Origin: Castellaniella sp. | GTDB taxonomy: Bacteria; Pseudomonadota; Gammaproteobacteria; Burkholderiales; Burkholderiaceae_B | Length of the DNA stretch: 64,000 bases | NCBI RefSeq assembly: GCF_004321985.1 | Contig: NZ_SCQN01000039.1 | Span: 62,001-126,000, forward strand | Direction of reading: 5' to 3' | Shown here: piece by piece, positions 17,103-25,454 of the stretch | Numbering within the stretch: the stretch's first letter is position 1 | How the letters are laid out: every line of letters starts with the position of its first letter | The notes under the pieces: model-generated | Told to the model about the DNA's origin: nothing | What the model saw: only the letters and a program-made list of their open reading frames with translations | Databases searched by the model: none | Made by a program: the position numbers and the translations under genes

Positions 17103-18374
17103 ATGACGCCATCCAAATCCCCCGCCCTGTCGTTCCGCCGTCGGCTTTCTGCCGTGGCGCTTGCCCTGAGCACCGCCTTGGTGCTGCCGGGGATTGCCTG
17201 GTCGCAAGCGGCGCCGGCTCCTGCCGCCGCGGGAGCATCGGCATCGGGTGCCCAGCCCGCCGCGCCACAGAAGGCCGAGCCCGATCTGGACATGGTCAGC
17301 GCGTTGTCCAACGTTCCGGCACCCACGCTGGGTGCCAAGGCCTGGCTGACGCTGGATGCCACCAGCGGGCAGATCATCGCAGCCCAGAATCCCCAGGAGG
17401 CCATCGAGCCGGCCTCGCTGACCAAGCTGATGTCCGACTATGTCATCTTCATCGCGCTCGACAGCGGCCGGCTGAAGCTCGACCAGCAGGTGCATATTTC
17501 AGAGAAGGCCTGGAAGACCGAAGGCTCGCGCATGTTCATCAAGCCCAACACGGACGTGGTGGTGGATGACCTACTGCAGGGCATGATCGTGCAGTCGGGG
17601 AACGATGCCACGGTGGCGCTGGCCGAGGCGGTGGCAGGCAGTGAATCGGCGTTTGCCGCGCTGATGAACCAGGAAGCCAAGAAGCTGGGGATGACGCATA
17701 CCCACTACGTCAATTCCACTGGTCTGCCCGATCCCAACCACGTCACCACGGTGCAGGACCTTGCGATTCTCGCCCGCGCGCTGGTGCAGCGGTTCCCGCA
17801 GTACATGCATTACTTCAGCCAGAAGGATTTCACCTGGAACAAGATCAAGCAGAGCAACCGTAACCGGCTGCTGTGGGCGGATCAGACTGTGGATGGACTG
17901 AAGACTGGCCACACACAGGCGGCGGGCTATTGCCTGATCGCGACGGCGCTGCGCGATGGGCGCCGTGTGGTGTCCGTGGTCGTAGGGGCGGCCAGCGACG
18001 CAGCGCGTACTGAAAGCAGCCTGAAATTGCTGAACTGGAGCTTCAAGAACTTCGACACGGTGAAGCTGTTGGACAAGGCCAAGCCGGCCGTATCGGCGCG
18101 GGTCTGGGAAGGCGCGTCCGACAAGGTGGATCTGGGCGTCTCCAAGCCGCTGTGGGTCACGGTACCGCGTGGCAAGGCCGATGACATCAAGACCAAGGCT
18201 CGTTACACTCAACCGCTGATGGCGCCGCTGACCCAGGGCAACCAGGCCGGCACTCTGACCGTGAGTCTGGATGGCAAAGTCCTGCGCCAGGCGCCTCTCG
18301 TGGTCGAACAGACGGTGGGACAGGCCGGCTTCTTTGGTCGTATGATCGACAAGGTCCACCTGTTGTTCAAATGA
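17103..18374 (+). CDS. dacC: D-alanyl-D-alanine carboxypeptidase (PBP5/6 family)
   Basis: Periplasmic, membrane-tethered DD-carboxypeptidase trimming peptidoglycan stem peptides (423 aa). It has a signal peptide (to about residue 36, LPGIAWSQA), an Ala/Pro-rich linker, the S11 peptidase domain with SLTK, SGND and KTGH (SxxK, SxN, KTG), a PBP5-type C-terminal beta domain and an amphipathic tail GRMIDKVHLLFK. ATG 17103 is chosen since the signal sequence starts there. Its stop overlaps an ATG in frame with the next gene. Confidence 0.96.
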   Translation: MTPSKSPALSFRRRLSAVALALSTALVLPGIAWSQAAPAPAAAGASASGAQPAAPQKAEPDLDMVSALSNVPAPTLGAKAWLTLDATSGQIIAAQNPQEAIEPASLTKLMSDYVIFIALDSGRLKLDQQVHISEKAWKTEGSRMFIKPNTDVVVDDLLQGMIVQSGNDATVALAEAVAGSESAFAALMNQEAKKLGMTHTHYVNSTGLPDPNHVTTVQDLAILARALVQRFPQYMHYFSQKDFTWNKIKQSNRNRLLWADQTVDGLKTGHTQAAGYCLIATALRDGRRVVSVVVGAASDAARTESSLKLLNWSFKNFDTVKLLDKAKPAVSARVWEGASDKVDLGVSKPLWVTVPRGKADDIKTKARYTQPLMAPLTQGNQAGTLTVSLDGKVLRQAPLVVEQTVGQAGFFGRMIDKVHLLFK

Positions 18375-18439
18375 CGACGGGGCTCGCCGGCCGCCAGCAC
18401 CTTGCCGCGGCCGGAAGGGGCCTCTCGATCGATTGCGCC

Positions 18440-18715
18440 ATGCCGATTCCGCCTGCCACCGAGTCCCTGATCTCTTACCCCTGTGACTTTCCCATCAAGG
18501 TCATGGGACCTGCGCAGGACGGCTTTCAGGAAGCCATCGTACGGGTCGTGCGTGATTTCGATCCGGATTTCCAGGCGGATTCCGTAGAGGTCCGCCCCAG
18601 CTCGGGCGGCCGGTATCTAGGGCTCACGCTGACGGTCCACGTGCACTCGCGTACCCAGCTCGATAACTTGTACCGGGCCCTTCACGGACACGAAATGGTA
18701 TCCGTGGTGCTCTAG
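18440..18715 (+). CDS. ybeD: DUF493 (YbeD) family protein
   Basis: A 91-aa ACT-like protein with the family pattern [14 protein letters not shown], then [20 protein letters not shown] and LDNLYRAL. Family members sit between dacA/dacC and lipB in many proteobacteria; the molecular role is unknown. ATG 18440 gives the usual family length. An ATG at 18371, overlapping the dacC stop as ATGA, would add 23 atypical residues but would couple translation; both are possible. The stop overlaps the GTG start of lipB. Confidence 0.9.
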   Translation: MPIPPATESLISYPCDFPIKVMGPAQDGFQEAIVRVVRDFDPDFQADSVEVRPSSGGRYLGLTLTVHVHSRTQLDNLYRALHGHEMVSVVL

Positions 18716-19410
18716 TGTCCAGCAGCCAACCAGACGCAATGACCCTGCGGACCCGCTGGTGGGAGCGGCCCGCGCCCTATGCCCCGGTCTGGCAGGCCAT
18801 GCAGGACTTCACCGAGCAGCGCACGGCGGAGACACCCGACGAACTCTGGCTGGTGGAGCATGCCCCGGTCTACACGTTGGGCCAGGCGGGGCTCGAGGAA
18901 CACGTCCTGAACCCGCACGGTATCCCGGTGGTGCATTGCAATCGGGGCGGGCAAGTCACCTATCACGGGCCTGGGCAGGTCGTCCTGTATACGCTGGTGG
19001 ATCTGCGCCGCCAGGGCGTTTTCGTCAAGGATTTCGTTCATCTGCTGGAGTCCGCCGTGCTGGAAGTGCTGGCGCAGGCCGGGATCCGCGGCGCCTGCCG
19101 CAAGCCTGGCGCACCGGGCGTCTATGTGCCGCAGACGGCGCTTTCCCGGCCCCAGGGCGACGCCTTGGCCAAGATCGCCGCGCTGGGGGTGAAGATCCGA
19201 CGGGGCTGCGCCTACCATGGGGTGGCGCTGAACGTCGCGATGGATCTGGCCCCGTTTCTGGGGATCAACCCCTGCGGTTATGCGGGCCTGCAGACCGTGG
19301 ACATGCGCTCGTGTGGCGTGACCGCCGATGTGGTGTCCACGGGCGAAGCGCTGGCGCGGGAATTCTCGGCCGCCTGGGCGGCGCATCACCGATCACGGGT
19401 GACCGGTTAG
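18715..19410 (+). CDS. lipB: Octanoyl-[acyl-carrier-protein] transferase
   Basis: Transfers octanoate from ACP to lipoyl domains (231 aa). Motifs are [34 protein letters not shown] with the catalytic Lys, and NPCGYAGLQ with the catalytic Cys. The GTG at 18715 overlaps the ybeD stop; an ATG at 18739 is a possible alternative. lipA, the usual next gene, is absent: the downstream gene is convergent and overlaps lipB by 4 bp. Lipoate synthase must be encoded elsewhere. Confidence 0.96.
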   Translation: MSSSQPDAMTLRTRWWERPAPYAPVWQAMQDFTEQRTAETPDELWLVEHAPVYTLGQAGLEEHVLNPHGIPVVHCNRGGQVTYHGPGQVVLYTLVDLRRQGVFVKDFVHLLESAVLEVLAQAGIRGACRKPGAPGVYVPQTALSRPQGDALAKIAALGVKIRRGCAYHGVALNVAMDLAPFLGINPCGYAGLQTVDMRSCGVTADVVSTGEALAREFSAAWAAHHRSRVTG

Positions 19411-19955
19411 CGGCGCGGACCCTTCCAGAGCACGTCGGGGCAGCCGGCTGCACGGTTCAGGACGCGAGCCAGCACGAAACACAGGTCTGAGAGCCGGTTC
19501 AGGTAGTGCAGGACGGACGGGTTGACCGCTTCTTCGTGCGCCAGGGTCACGACAGAACGCTCGGCGCGCCGGGCGATCGTGCGGGCCATGTGGGCATGAG
19601 CCGCCGCCGGGCTGCCGCCGGGCAGAATGAACTCGGCCAGTGGGGCCAGTGTGGCGTTGTAATGCTTCAGCGCCTCATCCAGGCGCGCCACCTGGGACGG
19701 TTGCAGGAGCTGTGTTCCGGGGATGCACAACTCTCCCCCCAGGTCGAACAGATCCTGCTGGATCTGGTCCAGCAGGCTGTCCGTGTCGGCCGGCAGGCCC
19801 TGTGTTCGCCACAGGCCGATGGCGCAGTTGAGTTCGTCGACGTTGCCCAACGCCGCGATGCGCGGCGCGTCTTTGGGGACCCGGCTTTTATCGCCGAGGC
19901 CGGTGGTGCCGTCATCCCCTGTCCGGGTGCTGACGATGGAAACGCGTATCGACAT
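19407..19955 (-). CDS. Cob(I)yrinic acid a,c-diamide adenosyltransferase (PduO type)
   Basis: Makes adenosylcobalamin from cob(I)alamin and ATP (182 aa, trimer). The N-terminal ATP loop [20 protein letters not shown] and [20 protein letters not shown] with RRAER are the PduO/MMAB signatures. ATG 19955 (MSIRVSIVS) is used since the 20-residue ORF-track leader is not conserved. Convergent with and overlapping lipB; divergent from the CusF-like gene. No cobalamin biosynthesis genes are nearby, so it may serve salvage. Confidence 0.95.
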   Translation of the reverse strand: MSIRVSIVSTRTGDDGTTGLGDKSRVPKDAPRIAALGNVDELNCAIGLWRTQGLPADTDSLLDQIQQDLFDLGGELCIPGTQLLQPSQVARLDEALKHYNATLAPLAEFILPGGSPAAAHAHMARTIARRAERSVVTLAHEEAVNPSVLHYLNRLSDLCFVLARVLNRAAGCPDVLWKGPRR

Positions 19956-20009
19956 GGCGGAGTGATCCTTGATCGGCGTTATGCTTGCATCAGCCAAGGA
20001 GTTTAGCTC

Positions 20010-20303
20010 ATGCATTCTTCATTCATCGGTGTGCTCGCGGCAGCGGCTGTGGCGGTGCCCATGGTGGTGTCGGCCGCGCCGCCCGTTCAGGCCCACGCTC
20101 AGGGGACGGTCGTGCGCGTCAATGCGGCCCAGGGCAAGATCGCCATCCAGCATGGCCAGATCCCCGCCCTGGATCTGCCTGCCATGACGCTGGTTTATCA
20201 CATTGCCCCGGCGCTGCTGCGGGGCATCGCGGTGGGCGATTCCGTCAGCTTCACGGCCGAGCGGGCGGGGGGGCAGTACCGCATCGTGGATCTGAAAAAA
20301 TAA
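20010..20303 (+). CDS. CusF-like periplasmic copper-binding protein
   Basis: A 97-aa exported protein: signal peptide (to about residue 22-28, VVSAAPPVQA) followed by a small OB-fold with the CusF_Ec pattern GTVVRVNAAQGKIAIQHGQI, LDLPAMTLVYHI and VGDSVSFTAE. In CusF a His, two Met and a Trp bind Cu(I); here one His (QHGQ) and the Met of PAMT are kept, and the Trp is not obvious. An AAGGAG site precedes the ATG. It stands alone, with no cus efflux genes. The last codons overlap the hslU terminator stem region. Confidence 0.82.
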   Translation: MHSSFIGVLAAAAVAVPMVVSAAPPVQAHAQGTVVRVNAAQGKIAIQHGQIPALDLPAMTLVYHIAPALLRGIAVGDSVSFTAERAGGQYRIVDLKK

Positions 20304-20326
20304 GGCCTGTGCGTGCAGCACAGGCC
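20292..20326 (-). terminator. Rho-independent terminator of hslVU
   Basis: Read leftward, a perfect 9-bp stem GGCCTGTGC / GCACAGGCC (loop 5 nt) is followed directly by TTATTTTTTC. It begins 32 nt after the hslU stop. The T tract corresponds to the last codons (Lys-Lys-stop) of the convergent CusF-like gene, so signal and coding sequence overlap. Confidence 0.85.
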
Positions 20327-20357
20327 CTGTGGGGACAGATTGGCGGGGCGCGGCGAA

Positions 20358-21689
20358 CTACAGCACGTAGCGCGCCAGATCCTGGCTGCTGGCCGTCTCC
20401 GACAGCTTTTCGTTGACGTACGCAGCATCGATCGACACGGTCTGCGCGCCGGGGCTGGCTGCTTCGAACGACAGGTCTTCCAGCAGCTTTTCCATCACGG
20501 TATACAGGCGCCGGGCGCCGATGTTTTCCGTGGTTTCGTTGACCTCGAAGGCCAGTTCGGCCAGGCGCCGGACGCCATCTTCACGAAAGTCCAGCGTCAC
20601 GTCCTCGGTGGCCATCAGTGCCGCGTATTGCTTGGTGAGTGACGCATCGGTGGCGCTCAGGATGCGCACGAAATCTTCGGCTGTGAGCGAGTCCAGTTCC
20701 ACCCGGATCGGAAAGCGCCCTTGCAGTTCGGGAATCAGGTCGGACGGGCGCGACAGGTGAAAGGCGCCCGAAGCGATGAACAGGATGTGGTCGGTCTTTA
20801 CCGTGCCATACTTGGTGTTGACCGTCGTGCCTTCCACCAGCGGCAGCAGGTCACGCTGTACACCCTGGCGCGACACGTCGGCGCCGCCCTGTTCCTGGCG
20901 TGAGGCGATCTTGTCGATCTCGTCCAGGAACACGATGCCGTGCTGTTCGGCCAGCGTCACGGCCTGGGCCCGCAGTTCTTCCTCGTTGATGCGGCGTGCG
21001 GCCTCTTCGTCGGTGATGAGCCGGAAGGCTTCCTTGACCGTGATCCTGCGTGATTTGGTCTTGCCTTGCGACAGGCCGGCAAACATGCCGCGCAGCTGCT
21101 CGGTCATCTCTTCCATCCCCGGGGGCGCCATGATTTCCATTTGGGGCGCAGTCTGGGCGATTTCGATGTCGATCTCGGTGTCGTCCAGCTTGCCTTCACG
21201 CAACCGCTTGCGGAAAACCTGCCGGGTGGTGTTCTCTTCGCGATCGGGGTTGCCCTGGGCATTGCGCGGCGGCGGGAGCAACGCATCCAGGATGCGGTCT
21301 TCGGCCGCGTCCTCGGCCTGTGTGCGCACCTGGCGCGTTGCGTTCTCGCGCGTCTGTTTGACGGCGACCTCGATCAGATCGCGGACGATGGTGTCCACGT
21401 CGCGGCCCACATAGCCCACCTCGGTGAACTTGGTGGCCTCGATCTTGATGAAGGGCGCGTTGGCCAGCCGCGCCAGGCGGCGTGCGATCTCGGTCTTGCC
21501 CACGCCGGTGGGGCCTATCATCAGGATGTTCTTGGGCACGATTTCGTGGCGCAACGGCTCGGCGACCTGCTGGCGGCGCCAGCGGTTGCGCAGCGCCACG
21601 GCGACGGATCGTTTGGCACGTTCCTGACCGACGATGTGCTTGTCCAGTTCCGAGACGATTTCCTTGGGGGTCATATTGGTGGCGGACAT
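20358..21689 (-). CDS. hslU: ATP-dependent protease ATPase subunit HslU
   Basis: AAA+ unfoldase of the HslUV protease (443 aa). It shows [17 protein letters not shown] (Walker A), the I-domain insertion (about residues 110-240), [11 protein letters not shown] (Walker B), a sensor region [13 protein letters not shown], and the C-terminal DLARYVL (family tail, usually ...RFIL) that docks into HslV. The start [16 protein letters not shown] gives the full N-terminus. It follows hslV by 10 bp in one operon driven by a sigma32-like promoter. Confidence 0.98.
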   Translation of the reverse strand: MSATNMTPKEIVSELDKHIVGQERAKRSVAVALRNRWRRQQVAEPLRHEIVPKNILMIGPTGVGKTEIARRLARLANAPFIKIEATKFTEVGYVGRDVDTIVRDLIEVAVKQTRENATRQVRTQAEDAAEDRILDALLPPPRNAQGNPDREENTTRQVFRKRLREGKLDDTEIDIEIAQTAPQMEIMAPPGMEEMTEQLRGMFAGLSQGKTKSRRITVKEAFRLITDEEAARRINEEELRAQAVTLAEQHGIVFLDEIDKIASRQEQGGADVSRQGVQRDLLPLVEGTTVNTKYGTVKTDHILFIASGAFHLSRPSDLIPELQGRFPIRVELDSLTAEDFVRILSATDASLTKQYAALMATEDVTLDFREDGVRRLAELAFEVNETTENIGARRLYTVMEKLLEDLSFEAASPGAQTVSIDAAYVNEKLSETASSQDLARYVL

Positions 21690-21699
21690 GGCAGGCGGC

Positions 21700-22233
21700 C
21701 TATAGCGTTTCGACGATGTGGTTCTGGTTGGTGTAGATGCACAGATCGCCGGCGATCTCCAGGGACTTCTTCACGATCTCGGCGGGCGGCATCTCGGTGT
21801 ATTCGAGCAGGGCCCGGGCGGCGGATTGGGCGTAGGCGCCTCCGGAACCGATGGCGGCGATACCGTGCTCAGGTTCCAGCACGTCGCCGTTCCCGCTCAG
21901 GATCAGGGTGTGTTCCTGGTCGGCCACGATGAGCATGGCCTCGAGCCGGCGCAGCACCCGGTCGGTGCGCCAGTCGCGGGTCAGCTCCACGGCGGCGCGC
22001 ATCAGGTGCCCCTGGTGCTTTTCGAGTTTGGCCTCGAAGCGTTCCTGCAGCGTGAAGGCATCGGCTGTGGCGCCGGCGAATCCGGCCAGCACCTTGTCGT
22101 GGTAGAGGCGGCGGATCTTGCGGGCGGTTCCCTTGATGACGATGTTGCCCAGCGTGACTTGACCGTCTCCCCCCAGGGCGACCGTATCGCCGCGGCGCAC
22201 GCAGACGATCGTGGTGGCGTGAAATTGTTCCAT
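21700..22233 (-). CDS. hslV: ATP-dependent protease peptidase subunit HslV
   Basis: Proteasome-like N-terminal-Thr peptidase (177 aa) forming the core of HslUV. After removal of MEQFHA the mature chain starts [10 protein letters not shown] with the catalytic Thr; [12 protein letters not shown] and the Lys in [11 protein letters not shown] follow, and [14 protein letters not shown] is typical. ATG 22233 was chosen because propeptides are short; the ORF-track start adds 13 residues. The gene lies about 17-25 nt downstream of a heat-shock promoter. Confidence 0.98.
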   Translation of the reverse strand: MEQFHATTIVCVRRGDTVALGGDGQVTLGNIVIKGTARKIRRLYHDKVLAGFAGATADAFTLQERFEAKLEKHQGHLMRAAVELTRDWRTDRVLRRLEAMLIVADQEHTLILSGNGDVLEPEHGIAAIGSGGAYAQSAARALLEYTEMPPAEIVKKSLEIAGDLCIYTNQNHIVETL

Positions 22234-22258
22234 AGGGCTCTCGAGTGTTGAGAACAAC

Positions 22259-22288
22259 ATATGGAGGCGCAATGTGGGAATTCAAGGG
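22259..22288 (-). promoter_or_regulatory. Sigma32 (RpoH)-type heat-shock promoter of hslVU
   Basis: On the minus strand CCCTTGAA is followed after 14 bp by CTCCATAT, against the RpoH consensus CTTGAA-N13-15-CCCCATNT (one mismatch in the -10). The -10 lies 26 bp before the hslV start codon, a normal leader length. HslVU is a classical heat-shock protease, so position and function agree. Confidence 0.75.
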
Positions 22289-22375
22289 GCGCGAAGACGG
22301 GCCCCGTCTGTCCGCGAATGCGGCGCGGCGGCCACCAGGGGCCGCCGCAGTGGCGATTTACCCGGAGCGCGGAGG

Positions 22376-22816
22376 TCAGTCGCCGTAAAGTTTCTGGCGC
22401 ATCTCGCGGCGTTCCTGGGCTTCGAGCGACAGGGTGGCCGTGGGCCGTGCGAGCAGCCGTGCGATGCCGATGGGTTCGCCAGTTTCTTCGCAGTAGCCGT
22501 ATTCGCCCCCGTCGATGCGGGCAATGGCCTGCTGGACCTTTTTCAGCAGCTTGCGCTCGCGGTCACGCGTGCGCAGTTCCAGCGCGTGCTCTTCCTCGAT
22601 GGTCGCGCGGTCGGCTGGGTCCGGAACGTATTGGGTCTCGCGCAGGTTCTCGGTCGTGGCACCCGCATTGGTGAGGATTTCGTGTTCGAGCTGGTGCAGG
22701 CGTTCCCGGAAGAACGTGAGCTGGGCATCGTTCATGTAGTCCTTCTCCGGCATCGCCAACAGTTCCTTTTCGGTCAACACCCGGACCGGAGATTTTGTAC
22801 TGGATTTGCTAGCCAT
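22376..22816 (-). CDS. dksA: RNA polymerase-binding transcription factor DksA (Cys-poor)
   Basis: Secondary-channel regulator that works with ppGpp (146 aa). It has the N-terminal helices (MNDAQLTFFRERLHQLEHEI), the coiled-coil tip region with DPADRATIEEE (the two Asp and the Ala needed for activity), and GEYGYCEETGEPIGIARLLA. Only one of the four zinc-finger Cys is present, with the others replaced, so this is probably a zinc-independent DksA. It lies 30 bp downstream of the CobW GTPase gene on the same strand. Confidence 0.95.
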   Translation of the reverse strand: MASKSSTKSPVRVLTEKELLAMPEKDYMNDAQLTFFRERLHQLEHEILTNAGATTENLRETQYVPDPADRATIEEEHALELRTRDRERKLLKKVQQAIARIDGGEYGYCEETGEPIGIARLLARPTATLSLEAQERREMRQKLYGD

Positions 22817-22846
22817 GTTGCGTCCCTCTTGGTTTGCCTGGCTCAG

Positions 22847-23953
22847 TCAGGCCAGGCATTGTTCGAGCCCCTGGGTGAAGATGTCTCGGGGCAGTTTACG
22901 GCCGATGAAGACCATGCGGGTATTCGGTTTTTCACTGGCTTGCCAAGGCTTGCCGGGTTCGGCACCCATCAGCATGTGCACGCCCTGGAAGACCATGCGG
23001 CGCTTGATGCCCTTGATGTAGAGGATACCTTTGTAACGCAACAGATCCGTGCCGTAGACCTGGACGATCCCGGACAGGAAATCTTCCAGACGCTCGGGGT
23101 CGAACGGACGATCCGAGCGGAACAGGAATGAGCCGATCGCGTCGTCGTGGTGGGCGTGATGGTGGTCGTGGCTGCAGTTCGGGCCGCATTCGTGACCGTC
23201 TTCGTCGTCTTCGTGATCATGGTGGTGATGCCCATGATCATGTTCATGATCATGATCGTGGTCCTGTTCGCTCAGGAACTCCGGGTCGATGGTGAGGATG
23301 TCGTCGATGTTGAAGCCGCTTACGTCCAGCAGCGTGTTCAGGTCGGTCTCGCCAAAGTGCACTGGTGCGATGGAGGCGCGCGGGTTGATGTGCATGAGAC
23401 GCGAGCGCAATGCCTCGTAGTCGGCCTCGTTGACCAGATCCTTTTTCGAGATCAGGATGCGGTCGGCAAAGCCGACCTGGCTCTGGGCCTCTTCCTGGCG
23501 GTCCAGCGTGGACATGCCATGTTTGGCGTCCACCACGGTGATGACGGCGTCCAGCTTGTAGGTGTCGGCGACGTCGTCGTCCATGAAGAAGGTCTGGCAC
23601 ACCGGTCCCGGGTTCGCCATGCCGGTGGTCTCGATGATGACGCGGTCGAAGTGCAGCGTGCCAGCCTCGTGCTGCAGGGCCAGATCGTTCAGGGCCCGCA
23701 CCAGGTCGCCCCGCACGGTGCAGCAGACGCAGCCGTTGCTCAGCTGTACGATCTGTTCTTCGCTGTCCTGCACCAGCACGTCGTTGTCGATGTTTTCTTC
23801 GCCGAACTCGTTTTCGATCACCGCGATGCGCTGGCCGTGATATTCCGTGAGAATGCGGCGCAGCAGCGTGGTCTTGCCTGCGCCCAGAAATCCCGTGAGC
23901 ACCGTCACGGGAATCAGTTTGTCAACGGAAGGGGAAGGATTTGCGGCGTTCAT
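22847..23953 (-). CDS. CobW/COG0523 family GTPase with His-rich metal loop
   Basis: G3E GTPase of the metal-chaperone family (368 aa). Motifs: VTVLTGFLGAGKTTLLRRIL (Walker A), NEFGEENID, the metal-binding NGCVCCTVRGDL (CxCC), IIETTGMANPGP, and SKKDLVNEAD. Between the GTPase and the C-terminal CobW_C domain is a ~40-residue His/Asp/Glu-rich stretch (HDHEHDHGHHHHDHEDDEDG). Likely cytoplasmic, supplying or storing zinc or a similar metal. It is cotranscribed with dksA. A 5-bp inverted repeat lies in its leader but is not a convincing Zur site. Confidence 0.92.
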   Translation of the reverse strand: MNAANPSPSVDKLIPVTVLTGFLGAGKTTLLRRILTEYHGQRIAVIENEFGEENIDNDVLVQDSEEQIVQLSNGCVCCTVRGDLVRALNDLALQHEAGTLHFDRVIIETTGMANPGPVCQTFFMDDDVADTYKLDAVITVVDAKHGMSTLDRQEEAQSQVGFADRILISKKDLVNEADYEALRSRLMHINPRASIAPVHFGETDLNTLLDVSGFNIDDILTIDPEFLSEQDHDHDHEHDHGHHHHDHEDDEDGHECGPNCSHDHHHAHHDDAIGSFLFRSDRPFDPERLEDFLSGIVQVYGTDLLRYKGILYIKGIKRRMVFQGVHMLMGAEPGKPWQASEKPNTRMVFIGRKLPRDIFTQGLEQCLA

Positions 23954-24126
23954 GACGGATCTCTGCGTCGCACTCAGGCAGACGGCTTCGACCGAAGCGG
24001 TCCGGGCGCGACAAAATCAAGCAGATGATTACATCATAGCCTGGGGTTTTGGGCAAACTTGCTGTAAGTTCGTGTCTGTTTGACGCCTCATGTCCACCGT
24101 CTGACGGATGGTGCAGCAGCGATTCC

Positions 24127-24777
24127 TCAGTCAGTTTGTGGCTGTTCCGACCGAGCGGCCAACAGCTCTAAGCGTCGTCCCGACACGGCAAGAGTTCCTG
24201 CGGCTTGCAGCCGCCTTAAGGCTCGATACAGGGCTTCGTGGGTCAACCCCAGTTCAGTTGCCCAAGCCTTCTTGGCAATTTGTAATTCGATCACTCCCGC
24301 GACTCCCTCGGCCTCGATGTAGTGGACGATCCGTTCTTCTGCGGTTCGTAGGCATAGGCGCTCGCATTGGGCGCGAAGCTTGCGCACTTCATTGGCGAGG
24401 ATGGACTGCCAACGCCTGGAAAAGGCCGAGTCTTCCGTGAGGCTTCTCTTGAATGCCTCTGCGGGGAAGGCCAGCAGGTCGGAGGCGGCCGTCGCCACAG
24501 CGTCGCAGTGGTAGACCTTCGAGTCCAAGCTTGCCTCGGCGATGAACCCTCCGCGGGATCGCTGCAAAGTAACCTCAACTCCTTGGAATCCAATCCTCGC
24601 GAGGCGCACCTCTCCCGACAGCACGAGGAAGGCCGCGCGAACGTGGTCGCCGACGCGAAACAGGCAAGAATCCTGCGCGAGGTGGACCGCACTGGCCTGG
24701 CGCCGCAGTCCCTCGGGAATTGACTGTAAGAGCACTCGCGTGGAGTGCAAGGAGGACTCTGGAACGTTTATTTCCAT
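24127..24777 (-). CDS. Crp/Fnr family transcriptional regulator
   Basis: A 216-aa regulator with an N-terminal cyclic-nucleotide-like beta roll (about 20-110, e.g. FLVLSGEVRLAR), dimerisation helix (LRAQCERLCLRTAEERIVHY) and winged helix. The recognition helix LGLTHEALYRALRRLQ keeps the Glu and Arg that read GA in FNR/CRP sites, while FNR's Ser is Tyr. There is no N-terminal Cys cluster, so it is not an iron-sulfur FNR. ATG 24777 lies inside the palindromic operator; the ORF-track start (24810) is a TTG. No good ribosome site is seen for either. Confidence 0.88.
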   Translation of the reverse strand: MEINVPESSLHSTRVLLQSIPEGLRRQASAVHLAQDSCLFRVGDHVRAAFLVLSGEVRLARIGFQGVEVTLQRSRGGFIAEASLDSKVYHCDAVATAASDLLAFPAEAFKRSLTEDSAFSRRWQSILANEVRKLRAQCERLCLRTAEERIVHYIEAEGVAGVIELQIAKKAWATELGLTHEALYRALRRLQAAGTLAVSGRRLELLAARSEQPQTD

Positions 24778-24794
24778 ATGATTCAAATCATATG
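24775..24794. promoter_or_regulatory. Perfect 9-2-9 palindrome, candidate Crp/Fnr operator
   Basis: CATATGATTCAAATCATATG has 9-bp perfect arms and contains TGAT-N4-ATCA, the core of FNR/ANR/DNR-type sites. It lies between the divergent Crp/Fnr gene and the periplasmic protein gene and overlaps the regulator's start codon. A weak -10 (TAGCAT, 24815-24820) would place the site near -42 for the rightward gene (class II activation) and over the leftward start (autorepression). This is inference from spacing. Confidence 0.75.
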
Positions 24795-24852
24795 CGAATA
24801 ACGAGTGCAAACCCTAGCATTCAGTCTGATAGTCTTAACCCGAGAGAGATTC

Positions 24853-25416
24853 ATGCGCCTGATGATGATCCCCCTGATGCTGGCCGCCGTGGCAACGGCA
24901 TCGCACGCCCAATCGACCGCCAGCCCGACCTCACCCATAGAGGGGATGGATCACATGCACATGGGTCATGCGGCGCACATGGCGGCTATGGCCAAGGCTC
25001 AGCGCCAGCAGCAGGTCTCCGAGCTCGGAAAGGATGTGATGCCGTTCAGCCTCGCGGCGACGTTGCACGTGTTCACCAAGGATGCGGAGGGGGGTGTCCA
25101 GCAAGTGATCGCTCGGGACAAGGCCGACGCCAAGCAGACCAGCTTGATCAGACGGCACTTGCAGGAGATCCGAGAGCAGTTCCTCGCAGGCGACTTCTTG
25201 GGCCCGAGCCATATCCACGGTGCTCAAATGCCAGGGCTCGCCGAACTGTCTGTTGCAAAGCCTGGGCAGATCTCGATTGGCTATGAGGACGTTACTGGCG
25301 GTGCGGAGCTGGCTTACAGGACGTCCGATCCAGCGCTGGTTGTGGCGATCCACAGGTGGTTCGACGCCCAGGTGTCCGACCATGGCAAGGACGCCATGGT
25401 CGGACATGCTCACTAA
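24853..25416 (+). CDS. Periplasmic His/Met-rich protein of unknown function
   Basis: A 187-aa exported protein: signal peptide (LMMIPLMLAAVATASHA), then a short His/Met-rich stretch (MDHMHMGHAAHMAAMAKA), then a conserved-looking domain VMPFSLAATLHVFTKDAEGG...LVRRHL-like helix...HIHGAQMPGL, and a C-terminal HRWFDAQVSDHGKDAMVGHA with more His. The His/Met clusters suggest metal (copper?) binding. As I recall, homologues are sometimes mislabelled aspartate carbamoyltransferase; no such active site is visible. It is divergent from the Crp/Fnr regulator, with the palindrome in its promoter, and convergent with tsdA. Confidence 0.75.
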   Translation: MRLMMIPLMLAAVATASHAQSTASPTSPIEGMDHMHMGHAAHMAAMAKAQRQQQVSELGKDVMPFSLAATLHVFTKDAEGGVQQVIARDKADAKQTSLIRRHLQEIREQFLAGDFLGPSHIHGAQMPGLAELSVAKPGQISIGYEDVTGGAELAYRTSDPALVVAIHRWFDAQVSDHGKDAMVGHAH

Positions 25417-25454
25417 GACAGGGGTCCACTTGTCGCTATCTGAATTGAAGGGGG

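Noticed and set aside
24025-24037. ATGAT-TAC-ATCAT inverted repeat in the cobW leader as a Zur or FNR site
   Set aside because: The spacer is 3 bp, not 4, and the arms do not match a Zur box; too short to stand alone.
24127-24777. True oxygen-sensing FNR
   Set aside because: No N-terminal cysteine cluster for a 4Fe-4S centre.
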